From: an uncultured Parvibacter sp. | Lineage (GTDB): Bacteria; Actinomycetota; Coriobacteriia; Coriobacteriales; Eggerthellaceae | Assembly: GCA_910587945.1 (NCBI GenBank) | Contig: CAJUNI010000034.1 | Span: forward strand, 1-22,066 | Reading direction: 5' to 3' | DNA length: 22,066 nucleotides | Part shown: positions 21,444 through 22,066 of the stretch, one piece after another | Layout of the letters: every line of letters begins with the position of its first letter | How positions within the stretch are numbered: position 1 is the stretch's first letter | The notes under the pieces: model-generated | Told to the model about the DNA's origin: nothing | Databases searched by the model: none | The model's input: the letters and a program-made list of their open reading frames with translations, nothing else | Made by a program: the position numbers and the translations under genes

Positions 21444-22066
21444 ATGTACCTGAAATCGCTAATCCTGAAAGGGTTTAAGTCCTTCGCCGATCGTTCGGTT
21501 ATGGCTTTGGAGCCGGGTATCACTGCGGTGGTTGGACCCAATGGATCGGGGAAGTCAAATATCTCCGATGCGGTGCTGTGGGTACTCGGCGAGCGTAATG
21601 CCAAGCATTTGCGTGGCCAGGCCATGGAAGACGTGATTTTTGCGGGTTCTTCCGCGCGCAAAGCCACGGGTGTGGCAGAAGTGGTCCTGGTTCTTGACAA
21701 TAGCGATGGCACCTTGCCGGTGGATTTTGATGAAGTCGCCATTACGCGCCGTATGTATCGTAGTGGCGAAAGCGAATATCTCATTAATGGCACGCCGGCC
21801 CGTCGTATGGACGTGCTGGATATTCTGCACGACTCAGGGCTTGGAACCGGTACCCATTCCATTATCTCCCAAGGTAGTTTGGACTCTATTCTGCAATCGC
21901 GTCCGGAAGATCGTCGGGCGCTTATTGAAGAGGCTGCCGGAGTACTCAAGCATAAGCAGCGTAAAGCGAAAAGCGAGCGCAAGCTCGAAGTGATGAACAA
22001 TCACCTTCTGCGTGCACGAGATGTGGCGGCCGAGGTAGAGCGTCAGCTGGGTCCGCTGTCCCGAAA
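21444..22066 (+). CDS. smc: chromosome segregation protein SMC, 3' partial
   Basis: The first 207 codons are visible and the frame runs off the window. SMC forms the ATP-dependent condensin that organises and separates chromosomes. The start MYLKSLILKGFKSFADRS is typical, followed by Walker A VVGPNGSGKSNISDAV (about 30-45), the SSARKATGVAEVVLVLDN strand pair, the RMYRSGESEYLING arm and the LGTGTHSIISQGSLDSILQSRPEDRRALIEEAAG region with the Q-loop glutamine. The first coiled coil begins at about residue 165. AAAGGG (21433-21438) is five bases ahead of the ATG. The rnc-smc order is common in Gram-positive bacteria. Confidence 0.97.
   Translation, partial: MYLKSLILKGFKSFADRSVMALEPGITAVVGPNGSGKSNISDAVLWVLGERNAKHLRGQAMEDVIFAGSSARKATGVAEVVLVLDNSDGTLPVDFDEVAITRRMYRSGESEYLINGTPARRMDVLDILHDSGLGTGTHSIISQGSLDSILQSRPEDRRALIEEAAGVLKHKQRKAKSERKLEVMNNHLLRARDVAAEVERQLGPLSR

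Noticed and set aside
1..22066. CRISPR array, insertion sequence, phage or toxin-antitoxin system
   Set aside because: No spaced direct repeats, transposase or integrase motifs, or paired small toxin-antitoxin frames were seen on either strand.

Overview
The window looks like chromosomal housekeeping DNA of an actinobacterium, most likely class Coriobacteriia (an Eggerthellaceae-like gut or oral anaerobe). This is an inference from four things: moderate GC content; gene order that mixes actinobacterial and Firmicute-like blocks (rpmB / asp23-fakA-recG-rsmD-coaD / sepIVA-like-DUF177-rpmF-plsX-rnc-smc); short L28 and L32 proteins with paired-cysteine zinc motifs; and an oxalate-degradation gene set. 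Species cannot be named from the sequence alone.

Layout. Positions 1-994 hold gpsA, missing its first few codons. Positions 995-1458 hold no protein gene but contain a run of hairpins with CU-rich loops ending in a very strong terminator; I read this as a probable small RNA or structured 3' UTR. Positions 1459-1938 (minus) encode an O6-alkylguanine alkyltransferase homologue whose catalytic cysteine is threonine. Positions 2119-4855 form a tight operon: rpe, a cysteine desulfurase and a PHP-family histidinol-phosphatase-like hydrolase. Positions 4977-6751 hold a Nif3-like protein and a coiled-coil zinc-ribbon protein whose start codon lies inside a perfect 13-bp hairpin. rpmB (minus) diverges from asp23-fakA-recG-rsmD-coaD. 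Positions 12925-17550 are an accessory block: oxalyl-CoA decarboxylase, an AEC-family carrier and, on the opposite strand, formyl-CoA:oxalate CoA-transferase. The core cluster then resumes with a SepIVA-like coiled-coil protein, DUF177, rpmF, plsX, rnc and the start of smc, which runs off the window.

How the genes work together. gpsA (glycerol-3-phosphate), fakA (acyl-phosphate from exogenous fatty acid, needing a FakB partner not present here) and plsX (acyl-phosphate/acyl-ACP exchange) all feed phosphatidic acid synthesis. recG, smc, rnc, rsmD, rpmB, rpmF and DUF177 serve replication/repair, chromosome organisation, RNA processing and ribosome assembly. Frc and Oxc would together convert oxalate to formate and CO2, with the AEC protein as candidate oxalate/formate carrier; the same three families sit together in the E. 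coli yfdXWUVE operon.

The best leads beyond routine annotation are the CU-loop RNA candidate (about 1100-1346), the start-codon hairpin at 6000-6034, the Cys-to-Thr alkyltransferase-like protein, the oxalate island with a non-OxlT carrier, and a terminator hairpin placed just before the plsX ribosome binding site.
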